Source: Apostichopus japonicus (taxonomy: Eukaryota > Echinodermata > Holothuroidea > Aspidochirotida > Stichopodidae). From it: 60,000 bases of DNA. Where the stretch lies: assembly GCF_037975245.1 (NCBI RefSeq), contig NC_092577.1, positions 2,567,501 through 2,627,500 on the forward strand, given 5' to 3'. Under the pieces are notes generated by a model that saw only the letters and a program-made list of their open reading frames with translations, made no database searches and was not told where the DNA came from. A program made the translations under genes and the position numbers. Position 1 is the stretch's first letter. Every line of letters begins with the position of its first letter. Of this stretch, positions 25,502-40,500 are shown in pieces.

Positions 25502-28500
25502 GTAAACAGCTTTCAAGTTACTGCCATATCAAGTCAAAAGTTTAATCAAAAATAATAAACAATAAGTTGGTGGGAGGGGCAGGGGAGGGGAGGGGAGGGG
25601 GAATAGGTTCACATTCTCGCGTGGGGATGTGATAAGAACAGCGGGTGGGGTTGGGAATTTAAACGGCGGCCAACGTTCAGCCCTTCTTTTAGAATGTTAC
25701 CATGACTTATGAGACCATTGGGCTCGATATCCTAGGTAACATGCGTAACACAGGTGTTTGTTCCTCTGATGACAGAGTGTTAATTAGGCCGTGTTACTGT
25801 TGTTATAACACCACTGTGTTAAAGACCATTTTATATATAATTTAAAGGTACAATGTCCTCTCACTACAGAGACTGCTTATAGACTCTGTTACTGTTGTAT
25901 CAGTAACAGTAGGCTACTGTGTTCGAAATCCTTGAAATATACCTTAAAGATGTGTTTTGGAACTGTTTTCTTTATCGTCATGCATAAGTTTATCATCAAA
26001 CTGGATGTATTCAAACATGGAGAGGTTACTGAATCATCGATATAATCAGGGGAGGATCCAGAAATTTAAGAAAGAGAGCGTGTGGCTCAGAGGCAGTTGA
26101 AGCCGATATCAATGATGTAGGGTCTGGTCCCTCCCACCCCCCCCCCCGACCGCCCCTCTCAGATAGAAGTGGAATGGTGCAATCTGAGGCGTTTACTTCG
26201 ATAAAAACATATCCATAATTAGGTCTAAACGCAAGGTTGCGCGCGTTTATAGCTACCTTATGTTTTGGTGAAATTTAAACGGGGGTGGGTGGGGAGAGAG
26301 GGAGACGGGAGAGGGGGGGGGTTGTTCATCCACACCCTCTGAAAGAACGACTGGCAGTTAACTGATTTGTTCTAATTCATCACAAGGATTTTAATTTTTA
26401 CTACTCTGGTCATAATGATTCAATATGTCTTGATAATTTTCTTATAAACAGTATACTAATTGTATTTACAGGCAAAAGGACATAACGTAACGGAAGCCGA
26501 AATCGGTGTTATCTTTGGAAGTCATTTCCTGGTGGCATTGTTATTTTCACCAGTTGTTGGCAAGTTTGTGAGTACCAATTATTATTATTATTATTACTAT
26601 TCTCAGGGACGTAGCCAGGGGGGAGCATGGGGAGCGACCGCTCCCCCCCTTTCAGTGTCGATTTTTTTTTGTAACTGTCGTTTTTTAGCATGGTATTTTG
26701 TCAGTGCTCTTTTGATCTTGAATACTCGTCAGCTCCGTTAACTCGATTGTAATCGTAGTAACATTCACGCCTACTGATTCAACTACTTAGTTTGGCAGAT
26801 GCAATTAGCTAAATTTAGCTTATAGCCAATTACAAACCTACAGTTGGCCACTGTGTAATAAAATGCATATTGCCTACCTAACCGCACTCTATGGAATGTC
26901 ACGAACTGTATGCACAACAACGTCGACAACGTTCGTTCTATGAGTCGTCCTAAGGTGTTGCACGAACAGCATGTTATGAAGCTATAAGCTAGCAATCGTA
27001 CGTGATACGCACTTCCTGTAATAATTATTACACTGCTAATACACTGCGATAACGATATTTGTTTTTAGGCCACTGCATATCTGGCAATATTACAAAATAA
27101 AAAAGTTTATATTGTCCATCAGTTAAGTTCGTCAAATGTATTAAAGTCCAAACAATGGACAATAAACAAGAATCATCCTACTGGAAAAATTGTAAATGAG
27201 CACTATGTTTGTCTTTCTGATATATTATGTAAAAGAACATGTAAAAAGAATTCAAACAGGAAACAAAATCTGCTGATTATGATATCATATGATCAGGGGC
27301 GTAGCCAATATGTAGCACTGTAGGCCCGGGCCTACATTTTTTTTTGGCCAAGTTATCTTTTTTTTTTTAAAAACACCCATAATTCAAATCGATAAGCTTG
27401 CTGGACGAGTTCAAGAGTCTATAGACAGGAAAAACTATTGAAATGAACGTAGCAAGAATATGGCTAAATTAGGTGACCTATTCTTCTGTCATCTAGGCTG
27501 TCATTTCTATCGCGTGCCGTTTCATTCAACACTCTACCCGCCGAAAAAGACTAGGATCCGATCTTGTCAGTTTTTTTAACATGTAGTTAAGAACCCGTTT
27601 ACGCAGATAATATTTCAGTTGAGAAAACAGTTGAGAAATTTACATCAGATTGCAATCGTCGGATACCTCTCGCCTTCTCTTATTAGGCTAACTTAAACAT
27701 TTAGCTACAGTTGTATCAAAGACAATTACTGGCTATAGTTATATCAAAGACATTTCAGGCCTATCTTTGTATCTATAAGTATCAGAAGTTGAAACGTAAG
27801 ACTACTCTGTACGTGTACCTTGCTAATTTTAAATACATTATGTAGTATTGAATTAGACATTTAATAGCTACAGTTGTATCAAAGACAATTACTGGCTATA
27901 GTTGTATCAAAGACATTTCAGGCCTATCTTTGTATCTATAAGTATCAGAAGTTGAAACGTAAGACTACTCTGTACATGTACCTTGCTAGTTTTAAATACA
28001 TTATGTACATTACGTACTGTTTTAACTCATTTGTTTTTTGGGTTTAAAAGTGATATTGAATGAGGTGTCTCAATATTAGCAAGAGGCCAGGGAACCAGAA
28101 TGAACACTCGGGAAGGGCCGTTTCCGGCCATCTGGGGGGTTTGTAAACCAACAATTTTCTTGTACGTTCCGCGCCAACCGATGGTGGCGCTCCGCTTAGA
28201 AAGTCGTGCCTACAACTTTGAAAATCCATATCAATCGCAAAAAGTGCTCCCCCCTTTCAAATTCCTAGCTACGTCGCTGACTATTCTTATTACAAATCTA
28301 TTTTACAAGGCAGAACGCTTAGGTGGGAGGCAAGAATTTGTAACGACAACATGACATACCCGATACTACTTCCTACTTGTCGGTAGAAGTATATTTTGCT
28401 TAACCTCTTTAGATACAGTCTGAAGGTTACTTCTTGTTTATATCCCGAGAGAGAGAATTATAAAGAGCCATTTTGTTTAAAGGTGACACAAAACAAAACA

Positions 28501-31500
28501 ACATCCCTATAGAACCAGATATTTCATACTCTATATTTCATACTACTAATATACTCACAATAAGCTTATACTAGTGCTCTCGATCGGAGTGTGAAAATAC
28601 AAATATAGAAAAATTAAATTTTCCCACCTGGTTGTTTTCTATAATTTGTTTGCGAAATAAGGAACCTTTTTTCTACCTTTTTTTGGGACAACAAATGACT
28701 TATACTTCCCATAAGGTCGAGTATATATAGGCAGTACCTATACATTGTGTACACCTGCAGGGCCAACTTTCAACACGGATTTCCAACTTTCAATCTCCAC
28801 TTTTGTTAAAGTTTTCATGAACTTTTTATACTCATGTTGGAGCTTTTTGAGGATTTGAAACCATGGGATTACTGGGATAAGACGTAGCTTGAATAAATAA
28901 CTTTAGGTCTTAGCTATAGTTAATATGTACCTTTCGAGAGGTACAGACCGACCCTTCATGACACCTCTTTTGTCACCTTCTTGACCGTGTCTGCAGGTCT
29001 GTCCATTGCCGTCCGAAATCTGGATGTTTTCAGTTGCGATCACTTCTACATAATGGATTTATTGTGCGGTAGATTTTGGCTCATACTGTAAACTATAAGA
29101 AATATGACGCCTTATCTCTGAAATCAATGAAAAATGAGAGATAAAAGCGGGGATAGATTATCGATATTGTAAAGGACAAAATAACACAACTTTGAACTGT
29201 TGAACGTTTTACCCTTTTCTTCGGTATTTTGAATTCATCGTCGTTTGCCAACAGAGAGTCCTGATTGCCTTGAGGGAAATCAAACTCAAATTTCTTAGAA
29301 TAAGAAAAACATCACGATGAAATAAAATAAATAAATAAATAAATAAATAAGACAGCAAAAAAAAATTGGAAAGAATAAGAGCGTGGTAGATTTTACACTA
29401 GTTTGTTGGATATCGACTCAACATAAAATATTAATATCTTTTATACTCTATTGGGCGCTAATTTTTTTTTTTTTGCAATTTGCATATGAAATACTATCTT
29501 GCCCATGGTTGGCGTGAAATGGATCTCGTCAAGCAAACCGAGGAATATTTTCTTGAATGCGTTGTCTTACATGGTCTTAATTGATGTTATTGATCGTTCA
29601 ATACAGTCAGTTAATTACTTATAATTGTAGCTGAAATCAGCTCGATTAACACAAATGAAGAAGATATGTTAGTTTAGACTTCAGTGACATTTACAAGGAC
29701 AGAATGAGATGCAATGTTAACATTTGAATCAGAACCCCCATTCTCAAGGAATTAAAGGGATTAGACGGCGTACTTCCGGTGGCTGAAATTTGACGGCTTA
29801 TCTAAAATGCTGGCGACTCGCTGCATCGTTTAGATGTTAACTTTATTTTCCCAAGTCACAAACTTTAACACATGAAATCGAATTCCACATTTTGGTGTGA
29901 TTTTAAGTAAAAACGTATCTTAATGTCTAATATAAGAAACAAACCAAACAACATGTACTTTATCATATCATTTCTACACCCGATTCCTATATGCAAATTA
30001 GACTAGGTGATATACGAGAAAATCGTCATGATTGTTTTACAAATAAAGGAACTAAATTAACATGCTTTCTCTCAAGATTTTGAGGGGAAAAAATCCAATA
30101 TGCTATTTCATTAATGCACATTCAGTCCTGATTTTACTCGCTAGGAAATATCCATAGGAAATGTTTCTTCTCTGTGAAGGATATACGCCTATAGGAAGTG
30201 TGTTGTGTTGTTCATGAAAATGTATACCCACTATCGGATATGTCCTTACAATTAAGTCCAACTAAGATAACTAAATTTTGAATGACAAATATTCATTGAA
30301 TATTCATGTCCATTGAATATTCATCAGCGTATAACCAATTGGGACAATTTCCTAATGCTAATACCTCTCTAAACTGTACTCCAATATCATGCTCTCAAAG
30401 CACTGGTATTGACAGTACAAACAGTTCCTAACCTTGATCTGATAGAAACATGATATTCGTACTCCTCGTATCGACAATACGAGAGCTCTGAAGCGAGACA
30501 TAACACTATACAGTATAGAAACAACTGTCCCAACTGGGTGCCATGGGCAGCCAATGAGGACAATTTTCCACTGCTAACATCACTGTACACTGCGGTTCTC
30601 TCCATATCATGCTAATTCAAGGCACTTTACACTGTCAGTACGAGTGCCTTGGAGCAGGGAGTTGTTATGCAACAACTACCTGCTTGGAGTTTGGTTTCGA
30701 ACTACAGTACACAGACAGCATTGTCCTGTTGGGTGCAATGATTGTATAACCCCCCCCCCACCGCCCCCTGAGGCAAACCTCAACGGCAAAGCCAGACTTA
30801 TAAAAGTACAATGGCGTCTTTCCGAGTAGGATTCCTCTCCTGCTATGTTATTCGCAAAATCACTGCATTGAAACAGATATGAATTGTGTTACTGCTAATG
30901 GGACTCGGAAAACGTAAATCCGATTCAATTCCGACTACCACAAAAAGAAAAGAAAAAGAAAAGACATCATGTTCTTAGCTACAAACAAATCAAAGCCACA
31001 TTGTGACGTAAGTTATAAATACGTGACCGCGGATACGTGACGGGATTCGCGAATCCCTGACATGAATATACAAATGTTCAATGACTCACGTGACCAAATC
31101 ATGGAGCTATCCGCAAATACAGAAAAGTATATATAATTAAGTTCTGTATAAATATGAGATCCTTGGTAATTCTTATACAGATTCAGCCACAAAATGGTTT
31201 CTATTGTGCTCTATAATCATTGGGGAGGAAGGGGAGGAAGCTTCCAAAAAGTGGGGGGGGGGGGAGGGGCACAACATCAGAGGGGCACTTTCTCATTCCA
31301 CAACGAACACTCGTTATGCTTTCGACCGATACACACCGGCCTTCTCCCTTAAATATATATGATATGTTAGTATCAATACTATTATGGTACACGTGAATAA
31401 TTAAAATAAAATATTAAAATTAACAAAGGCTTAAGGATATCCAAAAGACAGTTCTTCATCAAAGGGGCAAATTTTATTTGCCAGCAGGGCAAAGTTGCTA

Positions 31501-34500
31501 TTTTGGAAACAAGTGGGGGCGGTGCCCCACCCCGGCTCCTACCCCCTGTATACAATCCTGTTTTTTCTTCTCTCTCTCCCTCCTCTCTCTCATTCTGTCG
31601 TGTAAGTCAACGGCTCATAATTAGGGAGGTGGAAGAAGGCTTAGTGCTGGGGGGGGGGGGGCAGACAAAAACTTAATGGGCGAGGGGATATGTGTCTTCA
31701 ATTTGTAGAGGGGTGGGGGTGGAACAAACCACAAAGTTATCTCAAAACTTCCGCATAAAGTGGATCATTTGTGTATTCTCTGCCATAAATTGCAGTATTT
31801 GAATGTTTTTCAACAAAATTCAATTTTTTTTAGCAATAATCCAGGGAAATTCTTAATTACAATATTGCTAAATTTTCCTACACAAAAGACCCTTTTTGGG
31901 AAGAACTGTTTGTATAGTGTTATTTTGTATTACCCCAGGGAACGTTTTGAGGAAGGCTTTTATTAACCCATAATTATATAAATAACAAGAAAACTAACAC
32001 ATTTTATTTTAGCAATAACCCACTGGGAACTTCTTAATTACAATATTGCTAAATTTTCTAACAAAAATTCCCATTTATTTTGGGAACCGTTTGTATAGTG
32101 TTATTTTGTATTACCCCAAAAGGGAAACGTTTTGAGAAAGGCTGTTATTAACTCATAATTATATAAATAACTAGAAAACTAAGTTTCCTTTCGAATCTGA
32201 AGGAATTATTTTCAACTACTAAACAGAATCATCGCAACCGGTTACACGGCGCCAAGTGCAATTCTTTTAGAGTATATATGACGCAAACAATTTTCCATTT
32301 TCCCCGGTTTGGTACTTTTGATATAATCGATTTCATTTATTGAAAATTCTATTATTGTATTATTCTAAGAGACAAAAGAATAATAATCACCTAAAGGAAA
32401 GTAACAAAAGAATTTTCAAAATTATCAAATAAAGCTGTTTCAAAAACAAATAGCAATACTTAGCTATAGAAAAATTACTGGCACAATTTTTTTTTTGATA
32501 TTTCCTTAACTATGATTAATATATAAAGACTCAAATTCTGCCTAAAAATCATCCTTTAATTGTATTTCTATTGTTTTAATCCCTTAATTATATTTCTACT
32601 GTTTCAATAATTTTAGCTTGAATATTTTTTTCATTTCGTATATAGTTATGATAATTAACACAATGTAAAATTGTTGGCATTTGCGATGATAAGAATTATC
32701 TTGTAGATCAAATGAACATGATGTCTTCGTTGTGTTGTTTATTGTTAGCAAACTTTGATAAAGACACACAACGGCAACAGCTACAACGAACACACAGCAA
32801 GTATGGAACGCGAAAAGGGCAAACTTATTTCGTTGCTAAGATTATCGTATAAGTTTAGACAACGGGATGTTAGACATCAACGTGAGTTTGAGCAACAGCA
32901 TGGTAAAACAGCAGCAACAACTTTAATTTAGACAACAACAAACTTAGTTAAGACAACGAAATCAGTTTGCCCTTTTCGTGTTTCATAAGCAAGAAGCATA
33001 CTGAGTAGAAATGCGGAATAAAATGATTCATTCTTATAAAAAAAATCAAAATGTTTTTTTTTGTACCCTGCCATCTTTTCCTCTTTAGCTGCCAGTATTC
33101 GGTACCAGACGTACGTTCCTAACAGGTCTGGCTATTGGAGTCGTTACTGATGTCATGTTCATGTGAGTTACCCACCCACACCCACCCCCACCCACCCGTC
33201 CCCCACCCACCCCCCTAAAACAAGTAAACGATATAATTAGCAACGATTTAACATGTAGCAAGGTAATATAGCTTAACCTAACACTCGGGTTTCACACATT
33301 GCTATTCAGGCGCTAATCCTCTGGGAGTGGAGAGATACGATTGGGGGGGGGGGTTGGGGAGGAGGGGTTGGCAGTTAGCACCTCCACATTTCAACCCCAC
33401 ACAAAATTGACGAGTATAGTTATTAGCAAAACCTTGCGTTTGGACCTGGGTAAACGACCCCATGATTGCACTACTTCTGTATAAAATCCTGAGCCCATGC
33501 ATGGCTGCACCCCTTCTCCCCTTGATCGAAAAACTCCTACTGAAATACAAAGTAGCATTAACTCATTTCCCAAATAACCAAAACCTTTCCGTATTCAAAA
33601 CTGTTACATAAAGCCTCAATCCCAACAGAAAATTCTCTTTCCTAAGTGGTTCTAACCCCCGACTCCAGGTGTACTATATATATTAAGAATAAAGCAAAAA
33701 TTCCGACTAGAAAGTAGCAACCACTTCCGACCCAAACAATAGAAACCGCTCCGTCTCCAAAAGCCTATTTACATAGAAATTCCTCCCCTTTATAGAGATC
33801 CCTACCTAATTGTCTCTTTAGTTCCGACCTCGTGTTTATGTATGGCTTCTATTTACATACGTTTATTCTATACAATGTTATATAATACTTCACTTACCAA
33901 CTCCTTGACTGAACAATAGACAACTTTCCCAAGAAAAACGAAAAGAAAAAAAAAGTGTCTATTCTATAAAAACAATGCTATTATCCCCGTATAGGACCTC
34001 TCGCGAGGTCGATTAGGGGTTAAACTCATTTTTTGGTTGGTTTTGCACCCCTTCTGTATAAAATCCTGCATCTGCCTTTGTTTCTGTACCATAATAAAAC
34101 ACATCAACCTCCAACAGGTACATGGGCATATGACATTGGACATTGAATTGAAGGTGAATGAGGGGGGGGGGGGATACGTTCCAACCAAACGATTCGACGT
34201 CTTAATAACCCTTTTTTTTCTTTTTCTTATAATATCATCAGAGTACAATATAATTACAATTGTAGTCATTTTTATTTAGTTTTGCAACAACAGAAATTTA
34301 AATACTAAAGGACAATTGTTACTAAAAATAACCCGAAAGAAAGCAAACTTTGTACTTTGTTTTAACAATTGGGACTAATTCTTACTTGTGCAAAAAAGGG
34401 GCACTTTTGAGGTTTTTTAAATAAATTGGAGGAGGGGGCCATGCCCCTGTGCCCCTTCAGGTCCACCCTCATTCACAGCTTGTACGATTGCAATATATTA

Positions 34501-37500
34501 TTAATATTCGCTAGGTTTTGTAAGTTTGTACAGCACACCCCAGATTGTAGATTTTCTTTGTTTGTGGATTCTTTTGATAGTTACGTCAAACTTTGCGAGA
34601 GCAGACACGCATTCTTCTTTGCATCTTTATCCACGGAGTGTGTTGCGGCAATCGGAAGCGCTGCTACAGACACCGCGGCACTCGCCATCGTAGCACAGGT
34701 ATTCCCTCAGAACGTCGCAAAAATGATTGTAAGTATTTTCAAACTTTTTTCTTTAACAAATATGTTTTCGTGTACTTTACAAAAAAAAAAAATCTAAAGT
34801 GATAAAAAAGAGCTGAAGGAATGAAGGGCTTTTGTATTGTTTAAAGGTTAGAGGTTAGAATGGTTCATAAAAGTTCCAACCATTCAATATATTCCCCTGA
34901 CAAAAAAGAAGATTTAAATGGATCATTACATGTCCTGGTTAAGGTAACATGCTGTGACGGTTTCACTAAACAAGGCACGATATAAACAACAATAACAACA
35001 ACAAACACACAAGAACAACATACGTTTTTGGAACATTCCAACATATTTGAGAGGAATATTTGTTAAGTTTAATGACATTTTTATTTATAGGAGAGGAGTA
35101 AGGATATTTATTAATATATAAATGAGCATGTCACACAAAAATCAAAATATTTATAAATAGCGAAAAACACAAAGCAAAATAAAAATAAACACAAAACAGA
35201 AACAATAATTACAAAGCGAAATGAATAAACAGAAGTAACGATGATCATAAATACAAACAAATATAAATAAACACCCAAAAAATAAATAAACACAAACAAA
35301 AATCAAAATATTTATAAATAGGGAAAAACACAAAACGAAGAAAAACGAATAAACAGAAAGTAACGATGATCATAAATACAAACAAATATAAATAAACAAC
35401 TCAAAAATAAATAAACACCAAAAAAATCAAAATATTTATAAATAGGGAAAAACACAAAACAAAGACAAATGAGTAAACAGAAAGTAACGATAATCATAAA
35501 TACAAACAAATATAAATAAACAACTCAAAAATAAATAAACACCAAAAAAATCAAAATATTTATAAATAGGGAAAAACACAAAACGAAGAAAAACGAATAA
35601 ACAGAAAGTAACGATGATCATAAATACAAACAAATATAAATAAACAACTCAAAAATAAATAAACACCAAAAAAATCAAAATATTTATAAATAGGGAAAAA
35701 CACAAAACGAAGAAAAACGAATAAACAGAAAGTAACGATGATCATAAATACAAACAAAATATAAATAAACAACTCAAAAATAAATAAACACCAAAAAAAT
35801 CAAAATATTTATAAATAGGGAAAAACACAAAACAAAGACAAATGAGTAAACAGAAAGTAACGATAATCATAAATACAAACAAATATAAATAAACAACTCA
35901 AAAATAAATAAACACCAAAAAAATCAAAATATTTATAAATAGGGAAAAACACAAAACGAAGAAAAACGAATAAACAGAAAGTAACGATGATCATAAATAC
36001 AAACAAATATAAATAAACAACTCAAAAATAAATAAACACCAAAAAAATCAAAATATTTATAAATAGGGAAAAACACAAAACAAAGAATAATGAATGAACA
36101 GAAAGTAACGATAATCATAAATACAAACCAATATAAATAAACAACTCAAAAATAAATAAACACCCAAAAAAATCAAAATATTTATAAATAGGGAAAAACA
36201 CAAAACAAAGACAAATGAGTAAACAGAAAGTAACGATGATCATAAATACAAACAAATATAAATAAACAACTCAAAAATAAATAAACACCAAAAAAAATCA
36301 AAATATTTATAAATATAGGGAAAAACACAAAACAAAGACAAATGAGTAAACAGAAAGTAACGATAATCATAAATACAAACAAAATATATATAAACACCCA
36401 AAAAATAAATGAACACAAAACAAAATGAATGAACACAAAACAAAAAGGACAAGCACAAAACAAACAGAACAAAGAACAAAATAAAAGAACGAGCAATCCA
36501 TGACTATTTGGGGGTTGATTTTCATTCTGTCCTTTCCCTTATTTTCATGAATTCATGAATGTAATATACAATCTCACCCATTCCGTCTAGTATGCTAAGC
36601 ATGAAACCGGCGTTGTTTTTCTCTCCCTGCCATGACTATGCAATGACGTGACATAACACTTTCCAAGCAATAATACCGGTTTAGTGCATTTTCCAATGAC
36701 ATGTTTAACAGCTTTTCCTGACATATCACTTGTTCGTTGGATTACATAAAGATGTTCCCAGCCATCTCCTCCTACGAATCATGTCGATAATAGAAAACAA
36801 TTTACAGCTTTGATGTGATAATTTTTACACTAGACCGTGTTAATGACACGAACTGCCCGATGGTGTTTGACATAATTAATCTTAACACATACATATTCAA
36901 TGAATACGAAACACATAGCAGGCTTTCTGATTGTCAGACTCAACAGAATAATCATGTCAAGAATAAGACGCAAAGGTCGTCTCCATTGGCCGAAAAAACT
37001 GCTAGAATGTCCAACTATATATGGTCATCTCATGGTCTGACCCTTACAAACATTTTGGTGTATTTTTACTTTTCATCTATTTTTTATTTTAATATATGTA
37101 TCTTTAGGGCAAAACTTAATCCTCCTTGTATTTTTGTATGTTGGAGGTATAAACTTTTCGAAAGCATTTGGCAACAGCAGAATGAAAGATCTCATCATAG
37201 CAATTTAGCTAAAAGTTTTTTATTTTCTTCTTTCTTTTTATCTCATTAATTATATTGAAAATAATTTTCCACAGAGGAATATATGAATAGTTCTACCAAC
37301 AACAAAAAATCAGTGGCAATTTGATGAAATTCAAAATACAATGAAAATTATACCAGATAATCAAAGTTTCGAATTTATCACATTTTCAAGGATAAATCAA
37401 AACGAATAATTATATTACGAACATTGTAAAGCATTTTGGAGATGATCTGATAAGATGACATTACAGATAACCTATACATTCACTTCCTGAAGTCAAAGAG

Positions 37501-40500
37501 AGTTTAAATAAAGTTTAGAAAAGGTAACATTCATTCAATCAATCATATCTCGAGTCTGGGACAATCTGTGAACATATCTGTAAAGGATTCAACCCCCCCA
37601 AACACCACCACATCCCCCCCAAAAAAAACCACACACACAACAGCCAGGAACGTTTTTTTCTTTGTCTTCAAAAGTTTCTATTTTGTTTAAATTCTCCTGT
37701 TCTCTCATAAATAACTGTTCATCATCTCATAGTCAGTTTTGCTGCTGTTGATTTCAGTAAAGTAGGACACTCCAAACTCCTATCCTCTTGTGCACCAAAT
37801 GCGCGGCGCTCATTGTTACGTTAATGTAGACATGGTCATTATGCGCATCTCGCAATGTAAACTGAGGTGTTAATTCAGTTAATATATTTAGTCTATACGA
37901 GATGAATATGGGGCTCGGTTTTAATGTGCGTTTGTCCCCGGTATTACGGTTGTACAAACTAGAAATAGGCCGTTGCATTGACTATTGAGGTCATGTCAAC
38001 TCTATATAGTCATATTGCGAGGATATCCGGTTATGTTGTTCTAAGAATGGTGTATATTAGTCTCAGGTAATAACGCAATTCTGCAGTAATGCCCCCCCCC
38101 CCCCCCCCATGCAGAGCGATGCTAAATCATAGTTTCTGAGAAAACGGACTCGCGAAAGGTTTCTATCTGGTCCCCGTGAAGAATAAACGGGATATTCGGA
38201 CTCTTATAGCATTAAAAATGCACCTATCATTGACTTGCTCTACCTTATCTAGGTATATAGTAAATTACCAGTCGTTAGCTAAACCTTTGTTGTTATTAAA
38301 GAAAACGCACAGACCACCCCCCCCTTCCCCGGGACTTAGGTTCCCAACCCGGTGCCAACGAATGTACAAGAAGACACTCTACGGTCGACATTTACAATTT
38401 TTATGCAAATTGAAACACATGCAAGCCCCAAGGGAACATTGATATACTTTAAGAGGTGAATTGCACATTGGAAGTTAAATAATCGGGAAAGCATTTAGCT
38501 ACGAACCCAGCCTGGATGGACTTAATTTTCCGTTTCGGAAATAATTAAAGTGTCCCAAGTATTTTGGTAACATAATTCAGGGATTTGCATTTAATGAATT
38601 CTATATCCATGTAAAAACTCAAAAGTATATATATTTAAAAGTTATTTGTTAAATTTAAGGAATTTCCTCTTCTCTGGCATCTGCTTGATATTTTAGGTTA
38701 GGCCTACAATGATCTTAGCAAACAAACCTTAAACACTAAAGGGATAAACTAAGCTTAAAAACTTTATCCTGTATAATTTGACTCTATTGTTCAGTGGCCC
38801 CCAACTATCTCTCCATATTTCTGAAATGTGTCTTTAGTCTGTCTGTTCGTCTGTCTGTCTGTTGGTATCAGTTTGCCTCAGTGAAGGAGTTTCTGCCAAA
38901 TAACGTGGAAAATCCTTCAATCGTGAAGAACACTAGTCATGTGACTCGAGAACACAAAACGTTATCATAACATTTTTAAAAGAGCCTCTAAAATATGTTT
39001 TTATAACGTTAAATGTGGTGTTATAAAAACGTCGGCATAACGATTTTATGAGATATTAATGTTATATTAATGTTTTAACGAAAAAATGTTTTGAAATAAT
39101 AGCCTGAAAACGTTTTCGTGACATATTTATTACACCACAAATGACGTTATCAAAACAAAAGACTAAACGTCTTAATAACGTTTTAAAAACGTTTTTGTGT
39201 TTGCTGGTATGGCCTTACACCAGGGGTTCCCTAACTGGGGTGCATGAACCCCCAGGGGTGCGTGAGTCCATCCCAGGGGGTTCGTGGGACGTTTCTGAAA
39301 GTCAAAAGTAGAGTACTTTTTGTTGAACTAAAATCTGATATATCATATATAATTTAGTAATGTACAAAAGTGGTACCTATATGGACAAACTCTTTTCGCG
39401 TTCCATACGCATATGCTGCCATAGTAGTACCGTACCGTGCATGTCATAAATAACTGAAATATGAAACAGACAAAGGCCGCGTGACTTTGATGAAGTTGGT
39501 GTACGCATGACAGTACGTTGTGAAGATTAAGCGCTGATCTGATCTTGAAGTTTCCAAATAAATATTTGTTTATCTATTGTTTTTTTTTTCATTACAATAT
39601 TACACTATGAACTTGATCTTTTACGAAGCACTGTTATGCATATTATAGTATAATAATGACTCAGATCGTGTCTCGAAATGTTGGGGGTTCGTGGACAACT
39701 CTGACATCCACAGGGGGTTCGTGGGGGGGGGGGGGTGGAAGGTTAGGGAAACCCTGCCTTACACACTGAGCTACTGATCAGTGCACACAACGACTGTTTG
39801 CTGTTAATGACCGGAGCTCGTATAGGCAGGTCACATTATTCAAATGATTAATATAACTCGTTATTTGGTCTATATTTGTTAAAACTGTACAGTTTCAGTT
39901 GTGAACATCCCGCAAACAACACGACTGCCCGCAGGCGGGAAAAAAACCCCGCTACTATTCAGTTTTCTTTCCGACTGAAGTCGACGTGACTTTAAAGTGG
40001 CAAATTCACGATCAGTCGTAATCGTAAACCCACGCATACTGCCTGCCTATCCATGAGTTTTGTTTTCCTACTAAATAACGAGTCGCGTGCGTCGGGATGG
40101 TGCATTCAATAGGTGACAGCGACTCTCAATTCGTGACTATATTTGGTAGTCAATAACTGCTATATTATGTGCTTTTCCTGTTAAAAGTAATGATTGTTTC
40201 AGTTCAATCTAAGATTAGATCAGGGGTATAAACAATGTCTAATTATAGACTGTATTGTCATGAAAGTATAGAGTTGTTTTCCCAAATTTGTTATTTGTTC
40301 TTTTTCTCTGAAGGGTATGGTAGAAACCTTTTCTGGGATCGCTTGTCTCTTCGGACAACCGATGGGAGGATTACTCTACCAGGTAAGGATATGAAATCCA
40401 TTTGCCTGTTTTCAACAACATATTTCAACAAATATGTTGTGAGAGCGTGGTGGCCAATTGGCTAAGGCGTCGGACTCTTGATCCAAGGATTGCTGGTTCG

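Noticed and set aside
35111-36496. Series of overlapping minus-strand hydrophobic open frames
   Set aside because: They repeat every 124 bp with the satellite unit and shift frame from unit to unit, which no real protein would do.
36815-37249. 144-codon plus-strand open frame in intron 5
   Set aside because: No recognisable domain or splice context, and the residue composition is that of AT-rich intron.
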